64,000 nucleotides of DNA, taken from NCBI GenBank assembly GCA_963765785.1, contig CAVXXW010000009.1, positions 124,001-188,000 of the forward strand, given 5' to 3'. The translations under genes were made by a program, and so were the position numbers. The notes beneath the pieces are model-generated. The model worked only from the letters and a program-made list of their open reading frames with translations. It was not told the DNA's origin and searched no databases. Shown one piece after another: positions 16,094 to 23,990 of this stretch (position 1 is the stretch's first letter; each line of letters begins with the position of its first letter). The DNA comes from AC-32 sp963765785 (lineage in GTDB: Bacteria; Actinomycetota; Thermoleophilia; Gaiellales; Gaiellaceae).

Positions 16094-17943
16094 GGCGGGC
16101 GCTCATCACGCTGGCCCTCGCCTTCGCCGCCTTCACGGCGTCGTCCGCGGCCGCTTCGGGAGACGGGCTCCAGCTGACGCCTGTTGGGCGCCTGCCGTTC
16201 CCTGACCGCGGTTACGTCGTCGACCTGCCGCCCGGCGCGGTTGCCGGGCCCGGCGCCGTCGCGGTACGTGAGAACGGCCGGCTCGTCAAGAACCTCCAGG
16301 TGACGCCGCTCGGGGCCTCCGGGATCCACTTCGGCGTCATCGTCGCCATCGACTCGAGCGCGAGCATGCGCGGCAAGCCGCTGCAGGCTGCGGTCGACGC
16401 GGGTCACGCCTTCCTCGCGAACCGGCAGGAGGAAGAGGAGGTCGGGCTCGTCGCGTTCAACGGCGCGGTGAGCGTCCTGCGCAGGCCGACATCGGACCCG
16501 GCGCGGCTCCAGCAGGCGCTCTCGCAGGCTCCGACGGTCGCGTACGGGACTCGGATCTACGACGCGCTCGACCGCTCGCTCAAGCTGCTCGACAGCGCTC
16601 AGCTCTCGACCGGCTCGATCGTCCTGCTCTCGGACGGGGCCGACCTCGGCAGCCACACGAGCGCGGAGCAGGTGCTGAAGCAGGCCCACATGCAGCACGT
16701 TCGGATCTTCACCGTCGGCCTGCGCTCGCCAGACTTCGACCCGGCGCCGCTCGAGCAGCTCGCGGAGCGAAGCGGCGGCCGCTACGTCGAGGCGCCGACC
16801 CCGGCTCGCCTGAAGGCGATCTACGCAGCGCTCGGGAAGCAGCTTTCGGGCGAGTACCTCGTCCGCTACCGCTCCGACGTCGCACCGCACTCGCAGGTGC
16901 ACGTGCAGGTGCGGATCGGCGACGTCGGGTCGGGCACCGCGAGCTACACGGCGCCGACGCCGGCCGGGCTCGCGCCGTTCCACCGCTCGCTGTTCACGCG
17001 CCTCGTGCTCTCGAACGCCGCGACGCTGCTGCTGGCGCTGCTGATCGCGGGGCTCACCGCGCTCACGATCGTCGCCTTCCTGCGACAGCGGCGGAGCACG
17101 GTGGTCGACCGCGTCTCCGAGTTCGCGGCCGGCCGGGTGCAGGCCGAGGTGGCCGAGAAGCGGCGCATCCCGCGACGCCTCGCCGGACTGCCGGCTGCAC
17201 GGAGCGGCTGGATGGCGCGCCTCGAGGAGCAGCTCGAGATCGCGCGGATCGAGATGACCCCGACCCGCGTCGTCTTCTTCACGGCCGCGGGCACGGTCGC
17301 GGCGGTCCTCCTGCTGTGGTCGATCTCGCCGGTCTTCGCCCTTCTCGGCCTGCTGACGCCGCTCGTCACGCGCTCGCTGATCCGGATGAAGCTCCGCAAG
17401 CTGCGAGACGAGTTCGCCGACCAGCTGCCGCCGAACCTGCAGGTGCTCGCCTCGGCCCTGCGGGTCGGCCACAGCTTCGTCGGCGCGCTGGACACCGTCG
17501 TCGAGAACGCGCACGAGCCGTCGAAGAGCGAGCTCCAGCGCGTGCTCACCGACGAGCAGCTCGGGGTCCCGCTCGAGGAGGCGACGCGCCACGTCGCCGT
17601 CCGGATGGCGAGCCGGGACCTGGAACAGGTAGCCCTGCTCGCCGAGCTGCAGCGCACCGCGGGAGGCAACGCGGCGGAAGTGCTCGACACGGTCGTCGAA
17701 ACGCTGCGGGAGCGCGCCGACGTCCGGCGCCTGATCAAGACGCTGACCGCCCAGGGGCGCATGGCGCGCTGGATCCTGACCGCGCTGCCGATCGCCGCCG
17801 GGCTCGGGATGTGGGCGCTGCAGGGCCCGCTCATGCGCCCCCTGCTCAGCTCGCACGGCGGGCAGATCGCACTTGTCCTCGCCACCTGCATGGTCGTGGC
17901 GGGCTCGCTCGTCATCCAGCGGATCATCGAAATCGACGTCTAG
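16090..17943 (+). CDS. tadB: von Willebrand A domain-TadB fusion (Flp pilus inner-membrane platform)
   Basis: 617 aa with two parts. Residues 1-22 are a signal peptide, ~75-260 a von Willebrand A domain with intact metal site (D88-S-S-A-S92, T154 region GTRIYDAL, LLSDGADL at ~179-186). A transmembrane helix at ~305-331 leads to a cytoplasmic linker, and ~380-617 is the TadB platform protein with T2SF domain (LRDEFADQLPPNLQVLASALRVGHSF, then VRRLIKTLTAQGRMARWIL and two C-terminal helices). TadB normally is ~300 aa and lacks the extracytoplasmic half. The fusion puts a metal-dependent adhesion/binding domain directly on the pilus motor platform. It overlaps tadA by ATGA. Confidence 0.88.
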   Translation: MRRALITLALAFAAFTASSAAASGDGLQLTPVGRLPFPDRGYVVDLPPGAVAGPGAVAVRENGRLVKNLQVTPLGASGIHFGVIVAIDSSASMRGKPLQAAVDAGHAFLANRQEEEEVGLVAFNGAVSVLRRPTSDPARLQQALSQAPTVAYGTRIYDALDRSLKLLDSAQLSTGSIVLLSDGADLGSHTSAEQVLKQAHMQHVRIFTVGLRSPDFDPAPLEQLAERSGGRYVEAPTPARLKAIYAALGKQLSGEYLVRYRSDVAPHSQVHVQVRIGDVGSGTASYTAPTPAGLAPFHRSLFTRLVLSNAATLLLALLIAGLTALTIVAFLRQRRSTVVDRVSEFAAGRVQAEVAEKRRIPRRLAGLPAARSGWMARLEEQLEIARIEMTPTRVVFFTAAGTVAAVLLLWSISPVFALLGLLTPLVTRSLIRMKLRKLRDEFADQLPPNLQVLASALRVGHSFVGALDTVVENAHEPSKSELQRVLTDEQLGVPLEEATRHVAVRMASRDLEQVALLAELQRTAGGNAAEVLDTVVETLRERADVRRLIKTLTAQGRMARWILTALPIAAGLGMWALQGPLMRPLLSSHGGQIALVLATCMVVAGSLVIQRIIEIDV

Positions 17944-17950
17944 GAGCGAC

Positions 17951-18868
17951 ATGGTCATCTTCCTGCTCATCGGTCTCGCGCTCACGGGCCTCGCGGTCGC
18001 GCTGGGCGTGCGCACGGTCGCCTTCGACCACCTCCGCCGGCGCGAGACGCTGGCGCAGATCGACGCCTATGGCTTCAGCAGCACCCGCTCCGAGGCGGCG
18101 CCTCGGCCAAGCCTGCGGGAGCAGGCCAACCGGGCCGCCACCGCCATCGGGACGCTGGCGCTTCGCTGGCAGAGCGAGGCGAAGCAGCGGAAGCTACAGG
18201 TCCTGCTCCGGCGCGCCGGCCACTACCGGACACAGCCGGAGACGTTCCTCGGCTACCGGATCGCGGCGGCGACGCTGCTGCCGCTGTTCTGGCTGCTGTT
18301 GCTCGTCGACGGCGGCGCGTTCGGCGTGAAGGCGCTGGGCATCGTGTGCCTCGTCGCCGGCTTCGCCTGGATCCTGCCGACCTTCGTGCTCGAGCGCCGC
18401 GCGACGAAGCGGCTGCACCAGGTCGACCGAGAGATGCCCGAGCTCGTCGACCTGCTCGTGACTACGGTCGAGGCGGGCGTCGGGTTCGCCTCGTCGCTCC
18501 AGCTCGTCGCGCGCCGCGTCGAGGGGCCGCTCGGGCAGGAGCTGCGACTCGCGCTGCAGGAGCAGAACATGGGCATGACGATCGAGGACGCCCTTCGGCA
18601 CATGCTCGACCGGATCGACAGCGCGTCGGTGCGCGCGTTCGTGCAGGCCATCCTCCAGGGCCAGATGCTCGGCGTCTCGATCGGGAAGATTCTCCGCGAC
18701 CTCGCCATCGACATGCGCAAGCGTCGGCGGCAAGCGGCCGAGGAGCGCGCTCAGAAGGCGCCGACGAAGATCCTCTTCCCACTCGTGATCCTGATCCTGC
18801 CGGCGCTGCTGATCGTCTCGCTCGGCGGGCCGCTGATCGGCCTCGTGCACAACCTGGGCTCGTTCTAA
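17951..18868 (+). CDS. tadC: TadC (second T2SF platform protein)
   Basis: 305 aa. One N-terminal helix, a pair of helices at ~95-145, the T2SF domain (EMPELVDLLVTTVEAGVGF, ALRHMLDRIDSASVRAFV, GVSIGKILRDLAIDMRKRR) and a C-terminal helix (KILFPLVILILPALLIVSL). It works with TadB as the membrane platform. ATG at 17951 has AGGAG five bases upstream. Last gene of the Tad operon; the following genes are on the other strand. Confidence 0.9.
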   Translation: MVIFLLIGLALTGLAVALGVRTVAFDHLRRRETLAQIDAYGFSSTRSEAAPRPSLREQANRAATAIGTLALRWQSEAKQRKLQVLLRRAGHYRTQPETFLGYRIAAATLLPLFWLLLLVDGGAFGVKALGIVCLVAGFAWILPTFVLERRATKRLHQVDREMPELVDLLVTTVEAGVGFASSLQLVARRVEGPLGQELRLALQEQNMGMTIEDALRHMLDRIDSASVRAFVQAILQGQMLGVSIGKILRDLAIDMRKRRRQAAEERAQKAPTKILFPLVILILPALLIVSLGGPLIGLVHNLGSF

Positions 18869-18882
18869 GCCGGAGGCAAGCG

Positions 18883-19182
18883 CTAGCGGCGGAGGCCGGG
18901 CGCCTCCGCCAGCGTGCGCAGCACGCAGCCCGAGACCCAGAATGCGCCGGTCAGGGACGGGAGCACGACGGCGAGCAGCGCGAGCGCGATGCCGTAGTGT
19001 CCGAGTCGCGTGGCGGCGTCGAACAAGGGCCCTGCGAGCCAGAGGCCGACAACGAGCGCGACGACCGACACGACGAGGGCGAGCGGGCGGCGCGGACCGA
19101 GCTGCGGGTACCGGGCGAGCGTCCAGAGCGCAAGGGCAGCACAGCCGATCGAGAAGAACAAGAGGATGGCGCTGCCGTGCAT
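18883..19182 (-). CDS. Small membrane protein (99 aa)
   Basis: 99 aa with three predicted transmembrane segments (SAILLFFSIGCAALALW, PLALVVSVVALVVGLWLAG, GIALALLAVVLPSLTGAFWV). ATG at 19182 is preceded by GAAAGGGA at good spacing; an upstream in-frame ATG at 19221 has none. No family recognised. It converges on tadC with a 14-bp gap. Confidence 0.6.
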   Translation of the reverse strand: MHGSAILLFFSIGCAALALWTLARYPQLGPRRPLALVVSVVALVVGLWLAGPLFDAATRLGHYGIALALLAVVLPSLTGAFWVSGCVLRTLAEAPGLRR

Positions 19183-19257
19183 GGCATCCCTTTCGGCAGG
19201 TTCCCGGAGCTGGTTGAGCATACTCCGCCGCCAGGCCGGCGCGCGCAGACAGCAGGC

Positions 19258-19590
19258 TCAGCGGTGGCGCTCAGGCCGGCGGTGGAAGACCGCCAGAGCG
19301 CCCGGATGCTGGCGCGACCACACTGCGAACGAGCTGTCGCGCGCGTCGAGCCAGCGTTTGAAGGACGCCGCGTCGACGAAGACCCGATGCGACCAGACGA
19401 GCGCGTTGACGTGCGGCTGCTTGGTGACCTTCACCGGATGCGGATGGCGGATCGTGTGCGCCACGCGGAGCCAGGTCAGGCCCGCGGCGATCGCGATCAC
19501 GGCGAGGAGCGCCGCCGCGAGCGCCCTGCGCTGCCAACGCCGGCTCCGCGGCGCAAGCTGGTCGAGGACGGGGGCGTTCGTCTGGCCCAT
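19258..19590 (-). CDS. Small single-pass membrane protein (110 aa)
   Basis: 110 aa: basic N-terminus (PRSRRWQRR), one transmembrane helix (ALAAALLAVIAIAAGLTWL), then ~70 outside residues (VDAASFKRWLDARDSSFAVWSRQHPGALAVF). This is the layout of small anchored proteins whose outer part may bind the wall or a partner. No named family. Same strand as the membrane protein at 18883. Confidence 0.55.
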   Translation of the reverse strand: MGQTNAPVLDQLAPRSRRWQRRALAAALLAVIAIAAGLTWLRVAHTIRHPHPVKVTKQPHVNALVWSHRVFVDAASFKRWLDARDSSFAVWSRQHPGALAVFHRRPERHR

Positions 19591-19696
19591 GACCGAATTG
19601 AAGCTCTGTCCGCCTCCAGGGACACCCGACTTCGGTCCGGTTCGAGCTAGACCCGCGAGGGGCGGCCTCGCCCGGCGCTTCGCCTAGCGTCGAGGT

Positions 19697-20059
19697 GTGG
19701 GATCAGGTCGAGTGCAGCGGCTAGACGGCGAGGACGGACGCGTCGTGGTGCAGCGCTGCGAGCTGGCGGACGGGTTCTTCTCACGCTTTCGCGGCCTGCT
19801 CGGGCGTCGCGGGCTACCGCCGGGCGAGGGCCTCCTGCTCCGTCCGAGCTCGTCCGTGCACACGATGTTCATGCGCTTCCCGATCGACGTCGTCTTCCTC
19901 GACCGGGGACTGCAGGTCGTCGGCGTCTCGGCCGAGGTGCGGCCGTGGCGGCTCGCCGGTCGCAGGGGCACGCGGCATGTGCTCGAGCTCGGGGCCGGCG
20001 AGGCGCAGGCGCGCGGCATCCGCACCGGTGAGCGGCTGAGCCTGGAGTCGGCCCGATGA
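19697..20059 (+). CDS. DUF192 (UPF0127) family protein
   Basis: 120 aa, a complete DUF192 domain: GFFSRFRGLLGRRGLPPGEGLLL, then the hallmark SSVHTMFMRFPIDVVFLD, VVGVSAEVRPWR and the C-terminal VLELGAGEAQARGI. The biochemical role of DUF192 is not established; members are often secreted or lie near type II/IV secretion genes, and here it follows the Tad locus by ~800 bp. No signal peptide is visible. GTG start. It overlaps the next frame by 4 bp. Confidence 0.85.
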   Translation: MGSGRVQRLDGEDGRVVVQRCELADGFFSRFRGLLGRRGLPPGEGLLLRPSSSVHTMFMRFPIDVVFLDRGLQVVGVSAEVRPWRLAGRRGTRHVLELGAGEAQARGIRTGERLSLESAR

Positions 20060-20817
20060 CCACCGCGGAACTGCAGAAGGCGCGGGCGACCGACGACGAG
20101 GTGGTCGCCTGGCGGCGCGATCAGCTCAGGCGCGCGGGCTGCCGCCGCTTCGAGGCGGAGGTGCTGGCGCGTGAACGTCAGGTCGACCTGCACGAGGCGG
20201 TCGCACTGATCGAGCGCGGTTGCCCGTCGAAGATCGCGCTCGAGATCCTTCTCGGCTCAGTCCGCACCGACTCTCACGGCCGTGCCGGCCGACCCGCTGA
20301 GCCAGGAGCAGCGCGAGATCCGCGACCTCGTGCGCGACCTTGCGCGCGAGCGCGTCGCCCCGCGCGCGGCCGAGATCGACAAGTCGGCCGAGTTCCCGTG
20401 GGACATGGTCGAGCTGATGCGCGAGCACGACCTGCTCGGGCTCCCGTTCGAGGAGCGCTACGGCGGCACCGGCACCGGCGCGCTGATGGTGCTCGTCGCG
20501 ATCGAGGAGCTTTCGAAGGTCTGCGCGACGACGGGCCTGATCCTCGCCGTGCAGGAACTCGGCTCGCTCGGGATCAAGCTCGCCGGCAGCGACGAGCAGA
20601 AGGAGCGCTGGCTGCCGCGCCTCGCGAGCGGCGAGTGGCTTCCGGCCTACGCGCTGACCGAGCCGGGCTCGGGCTCCGACTCGGCCGCGATGCGGACCGA
20701 GGCGCGCCGCGAGGGCGACGAGTACGTCCTCAACGGCGGCAAGCGCTTCATCACCAACGCCGGCGTCGCGCACGTCTACATCGTCTTCGCGAAGACCGAC
20801 CCCGAGGCCGGCCATGA
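20056..20817 (+). CDS. Small helical protein with an open C-terminal extension overlapping the acyl-CoA dehydrogenase gene
   Basis: The first ~66 residues look like a real small protein (DDEVVAWRRDQLRRAGCRRF, RQVDLHEAVALIERGCPSKI), a Cys-containing helical type I associate with short 70-90-aa actinobacterial proteins. The frame then has no stop until 20817, so ~180 more Arg/Pro/Ala-rich residues would overlap the acyl-CoA dehydrogenase gene (from 20282) in another frame. The extension has the composition of a shadow frame. Either the true stop was lost, or there is a frameshift or sequence error near 20250, or the tail is translated but meaningless. It starts with ATGA overlapping DUF192. Confidence 0.5.
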   Translation: MTTAELQKARATDDEVVAWRRDQLRRAGCRRFEAEVLARERQVDLHEAVALIERGCPSKIALEILLGSVRTDSHGRAGRPAEPGAARDPRPRARPCARARRPARGRDRQVGRVPVGHGRADARARPARAPVRGALRRHRHRRADGARRDRGAFEGLRDDGPDPRRAGTRLARDQARRQRRAEGALAAAPRERRVASGLRADRAGLGLRLGRDADRGAPRGRRVRPQRRQALHHQRRRRARLHRLREDRPRGRP

Positions 20818-21463
20818 CGGCATCTCCGCGTTCGTGGTCGAGGCGGACGCGCCGGGCTTCGAGGTCGGGCGGATCGAGCCGAAGATGGGGATCAAAGGCT
20901 CGACGACGGGCGAAATCTTCTTCGACGACTGCCGCATCCCGGCCGACAATCTGCTCGGCGAAGAGGGCGAGGGGTTCCGCATCGCGATGCGGATCCTCGA
21001 CCGCTCGCGGCCGGGCATCGGCGCGCAGGGCCTCGGCCTCGCGCAGGGCGCGACCGACTACGCGCTCGAGTACGCCAAGAGCCGCGAGACGATGGGCAAG
21101 CCGATCGCGCAGCACCAGCTGATCGCGGGGATGCTCGCCGATATGGAGACCAAGTGCGAGGCGGCGCGCGGGCTGCTCTACAAGTGCGGCCAGCTGATCG
21201 ACGAGGGCGCGGACGGGGCCGATCTGACGAAGATCTCCGCGATGGCGAAGCTCTACTGCACGGACGTCGCGATGGACGTCACGACCGACGCGGTGCAGAT
21301 CCTCGGCGGCTACGGCTACATCCAGGAGTACCCCGTGGAGCGGATGATGCGCGACGCGAAGATCACGCAGATCTACGAGGGCACGAACCAGATCCAGCGC
21401 CTCGTGATCGCCCGCGAGATGGTCAAGGAGCAGCGAGCGTCACTCCTGGCCGGTGTCGTCTAA
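20282..21463 (+). CDS. Acyl-CoA dehydrogenase
   Basis: 393 aa, full length for the family (~380-390). FAD flavoprotein that oxidises acyl-CoA to trans-2-enoyl-CoA, passing electrons to ETF. Visible marks: LSQEQREIRDLVRDLARE (N-terminal helix), PAYALTEPGSGSDSAAM (acyl-CoA dehydrogenase signature 1), KMGIKGSTTGEIFFDDCRIP, QILGGYGYIQEYPVERMMRD (signature 2) and YEGTNQIQRLVIAR. The catalytic Glu of short/medium-chain enzymes corresponds to the E of IYEGTNQ. GTG start at 20282. Chain-length specificity cannot be read safely. Confidence 0.95.
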   Translation: MPADPLSQEQREIRDLVRDLARERVAPRAAEIDKSAEFPWDMVELMREHDLLGLPFEERYGGTGTGALMVLVAIEELSKVCATTGLILAVQELGSLGIKLAGSDEQKERWLPRLASGEWLPAYALTEPGSGSDSAAMRTEARREGDEYVLNGGKRFITNAGVAHVYIVFAKTDPEAGHDGISAFVVEADAPGFEVGRIEPKMGIKGSTTGEIFFDDCRIPADNLLGEEGEGFRIAMRILDRSRPGIGAQGLGLAQGATDYALEYAKSRETMGKPIAQHQLIAGMLADMETKCEAARGLLYKCGQLIDEGADGADLTKISAMAKLYCTDVAMDVTTDAVQILGGYGYIQEYPVERMMRDAKITQIYEGTNQIQRLVIAREMVKEQRASLLAGVV

Positions 21464-21519
21464 GGCGTCGCTTGCGATGCCGACCTCAGGACGCACGGGC
21501 TTTGCTCGTGCGTCCGTCT
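21464..21519 (+). repeat. Double-hairpin dispersed repeat, copy A
   Basis: Starts at the first base after the acyl-CoA dehydrogenase stop. Hairpin 1: GGCGTCG (21464-21470), loop CTTG, CGATGCC (21475-21481). Hairpin 2: GGACGCACGGGC (21489-21500), loop TTT, GCTCGTGCGTCC (21504-21515), with one G-T pair near the apex; GTCTG follows. Copy B at 60403-60460 has the same apices (GTCGCTTGCGAT and GGCTTTGCT), the same TCA before and GTCTG after hairpin 2, but different, still complementary arms. Confidence 0.75.
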
Positions 21520-21522
21520 GAA

Positions 21523-22314
21523 ATGACCGGTCGAACCGATCGAACCGATCCAGCTGCGGCGCCCAAAGAGGCTCCTGCCGACGCCTTCGGGCGCACGGCG
21601 CGCGAGTACGAGCTCGGGAGACCCGAGTGGCCGGAGGAGCTGCTCGACCGCGTTGTCGCCGACCTCGGTCTCGGGCCGGACGCGGAGGTGCTCGACCTCG
21701 GCGCCGGAACCGGCAAGCTGACGCGACTGCTCGTGCCGCGGTTTGGACGGGTCGTCGCGGTCGAGCCGGACGACGCGATGCGGGCGGTGCTCGAGGAGGT
21801 CGTGCCCGGCGCCGAGGCGGTGGCCGGGAGAGCCGGGTCGATCCCGCTCGGCGACGGCGAGGTCGACGCGGTCTTCTCGGGCGAGGCGTTCCACTGGTTC
21901 GCCACACCCGAGACGGTCGCGGAGCTCGAGCGCGTGCTGCGCCCACACGGAGCGTTCGCGATCTTCTGGAACATCTTCATCTCCGAGGAGTCGCCGCTCG
22001 ACGACCGTGTCGAGGCGGTACTCGACGAAGCGTTTGCGCGCGGCGGCGCGCCCGGCCTGCCGCGCGTGCTCAGCGGGAAGTGGCGCGAGCCGCTGGCCGA
22101 GTCGCGCTTCGGCGAGCTGCGGGAAGACGAGCTCGTCCGGGAAGTCGTCCGCGACCGGGAGGCGTGGATTGCGAACATGCTGTCGGTGAGCTCGATCGCG
22201 CACCAGCCGGCAGAGGACCGGGAGGCGCTTGCGGAGCGGCTGCGCGAGCTCGTGCCGCCCGGCGAGGTCCGCCGCCGGTACCGGACGGTCGCGTACTGGA
22301 CGCGGCTTGACTGA
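21523..22314 (+). CDS. Class I SAM-dependent methyltransferase 1
   Basis: 263 aa, Methyltransf_11-type. Motif I VLDLGAGTGKLTRLL, acidic loop VVAVEPDDAMRAVL, and a motif-II/III region with GEAFHWFATPETVAEL; C-terminal half typical of the UbiE-like group. Substrate unknown. The likely ATG (21523) lies only 7 nt after the second hairpin of repeat copy A, so no normal Shine-Dalgarno site fits; translation may depend on coupling or on a later start. Homologous to the next gene, with which it overlaps by 8 bp. Confidence 0.82.
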   Translation: MTGRTDRTDPAAAPKEAPADAFGRTAREYELGRPEWPEELLDRVVADLGLGPDAEVLDLGAGTGKLTRLLVPRFGRVVAVEPDDAMRAVLEEVVPGAEAVAGRAGSIPLGDGEVDAVFSGEAFHWFATPETVAELERVLRPHGAFAIFWNIFISEESPLDDRVEAVLDEAFARGGAPGLPRVLSGKWREPLAESRFGELREDELVREVVRDREAWIANMLSVSSIAHQPAEDREALAERLRELVPPGEVRRRYRTVAYWTRLD

Positions 22315-23077
22315 GCTCGGCCTCAGCTTCGGCCGGATCGCTGTCGAGTACGACGCGGTGCGGCCCGACTACGCGCCGGATGCGGTGGCGCGCGCGGCCG
22401 ACATGCTCAGGCCCGGCCCGGCCTCGCGCGTCCTCGACCTGGCGGCCGGGTCAGGGAAGCTAACCCGCGCTCTCGAACAGCGGTTCGCCGACGTCGCCGC
22501 CGTCGAGCCGAACGACGAGATGCGCGCCGTCCTGGCACAACGCTCGCCGCACGTCCGCGTGCTCGCGGGAACGGCCGAGCGCATTCCGCTGCCCGATGAC
22601 TCGGTCGACGCCGTCTTCGTCGGCGACGCGTTCCACTGGTTCGACGGCGCGGCCGCGGGCGACGAGCTGGCGCGCGTGCTTCGGCCGCGGGGCGGCGTGG
22701 CGCTGCTCTGGAACCACTGGTGGAGCGACGGCGACGACCGCACGAGCAACTCGCTCGACCCGCCGCTCCCTGCCGAGGCGCAGGCGCTCTTCGACGAGGT
22801 CTACGTCCGTTCGGGACGCGCGGCCGCGCGCGCGGCGATGGCCGACCCGCTCCTTGCACTGTCGGACGACCGCTTCGAGCCGCTCTCCGAGGAGGCGTTT
22901 CCCCGCTCCGAGCCGCTCTCGCGCCGTGAGGTCGTCGACCTGTTCACGACCGTCAGCTCAGTCGCTTCGCTGCCGCCGGACGAGCGCGCCGAGCTGAAGC
23001 GGAAGCTGTCGGCGCTGCTCGGCCCGTCGTACCGGCTGAAGATCATCACGGTCCTGCACTGGACGCGCCGTGTCTGA
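22307..23077 (+). CDS. Class I SAM-dependent methyltransferase 2
   Basis: 256 aa, a paralogue of the preceding gene: motif I VLDLAAGSGKLTRALEQRF, VAAVEPNDEMRAVL and FVGDAFHWFDGAAAGDELARVL align segment by segment. The TTG at 22307 overlaps the stop of the first gene by 8 bp, which indicates translational coupling after a tandem duplication. Unlike the first copy it has a Trp/Asn-rich stretch (LLWNHWWSDGDDRTSN). Substrate unknown. Confidence 0.82.
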   Translation: MTELGLSFGRIAVEYDAVRPDYAPDAVARAADMLRPGPASRVLDLAAGSGKLTRALEQRFADVAAVEPNDEMRAVLAQRSPHVRVLAGTAERIPLPDDSVDAVFVGDAFHWFDGAAAGDELARVLRPRGGVALLWNHWWSDGDDRTSNSLDPPLPAEAQALFDEVYVRSGRAAARAAMADPLLALSDDRFEPLSEEAFPRSEPLSRREVVDLFTTVSSVASLPPDERAELKRKLSALLGPSYRLKIITVLHWTRRV

Positions 23078-23990
23078 CGCCGAGCTCCAGATCGGCCGCC
23101 GCAGTATCCGCGTGTCGAGCGCCGACCGGGTGCTCTTCCCCGAGGACCGCGTGACGAAGGGCGACCTCGCCGAGTACTACGCCGAGATCGGCCCGGTGAT
23201 CGTCCCGCACCTGCGTGAGCGGCCGTTCACGCTCAAGCGCTACCCGCACGGGATCGACGAGCAGCCGTACTTCGCGAAGCAGGTTCCGAAGGGCAAGCCG
23301 GCGTGGCTGCCGACGCGGCAGTTCCGGACCTGGCCGCGCGAAGGCGGCTCGCGGCTCGTCGACTTCGCGCTCGTGAACGAGCCGGCAGCCGTCGTCTGGA
23401 TGGTGCAGATGAACTGCATCGACATGAACGCGTGGTACTCGCGAACCGACAAGCCGGAGCGCCCCGACTACGTCGTCTTCGACCTCGACCCGCCCGAGTC
23501 GCGCAACGGCTTCGCCCTGGCGATCAAGGTCGCGCATCTGATCCGCGAGGCGCTGGAGCGGCTCGAGCTGCGCTCGTACGTGAAGACGAGTGGCGCCGAC
23601 GGGATCCACGTGCTCCTGCCGATCGCGCGCCGCTCGACCTATCACGACACGTACGAGCTCGCCGAGCGCGTCTCGCGCGGGCTCGAGGAGGAGCACCCGG
23701 GACTCGTCACGACCGAGTGGCTGAAGAAGAAGCGGCGCGGCGTGCTCGTCGACCACCGCCAGAACGGTCACGGTAAGACGATCGCGTCGGCCTACTCGGT
23801 AAGGCCGAAGCCGGGCGCGCCGGTCTCGACGCCGCTGCGCTGGGAGGAGCTCGGCGAGAAGGTGCGCCCGCGCGACTTCGGCATGCGCGAGGCGCTCGAG
23901 CGCGTGGAGAAGCACGGCGACCTGTTCGAGCCGGTGCTGAAGGGCGGCCAGGCGCTCGGCCCGGCCCTCCGCGCGCTGCGGCGTGAGTGA
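23070..23990 (+). CDS. ligD: LigD-type polymerase/primase domain protein (stand-alone PolDom)
   Basis: 306 aa, archaeo-eukaryotic primase family domain that fills gaps with ribonucleotides during bacterial non-homologous end joining. Marks: LFPEDRVTKGDLAEYYAEI, KRYPHGIDEQPYFAKQVPKG, the catalytic DxD in YVVFDLDPPES, SYVKTSGADGIHVLLPI and HRQNGHGKTIASAYSVRP. The ligase and phosphoesterase domains of full LigD (~800 aa) are absent, and neither Ku nor a ligase gene lies in the window. GTG start overlaps the methyltransferase stop by 8 bp. Function in end joining is inferred from family. Confidence 0.9.
   Translation: MSDAELQIGRRSIRVSSADRVLFPEDRVTKGDLAEYYAEIGPVIVPHLRERPFTLKRYPHGIDEQPYFAKQVPKGKPAWLPTRQFRTWPREGGSRLVDFALVNEPAAVVWMVQMNCIDMNAWYSRTDKPERPDYVVFDLDPPESRNGFALAIKVAHLIREALERLELRSYVKTSGADGIHVLLPIARRSTYHDTYELAERVSRGLEEEHPGLVTTEWLKKKRRGVLVDHRQNGHGKTIASAYSVRPKPGAPVSTPLRWEELGEKVRPRDFGMREALERVEKHGDLFEPVLKGGQALGPALRALRRE

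Noticed and set aside
15166..18015. A 949-codon reverse frame opposite tadA, tadB and part of tadC
   Set aside because: Antisense shadow of three recognised genes; low-complexity product, no ribosome binding site.
23070..23990. A complete non-homologous end-joining operon
   Set aside because: Only the polymerase domain is present; Ku and an ATP-dependent ligase are not in the window.
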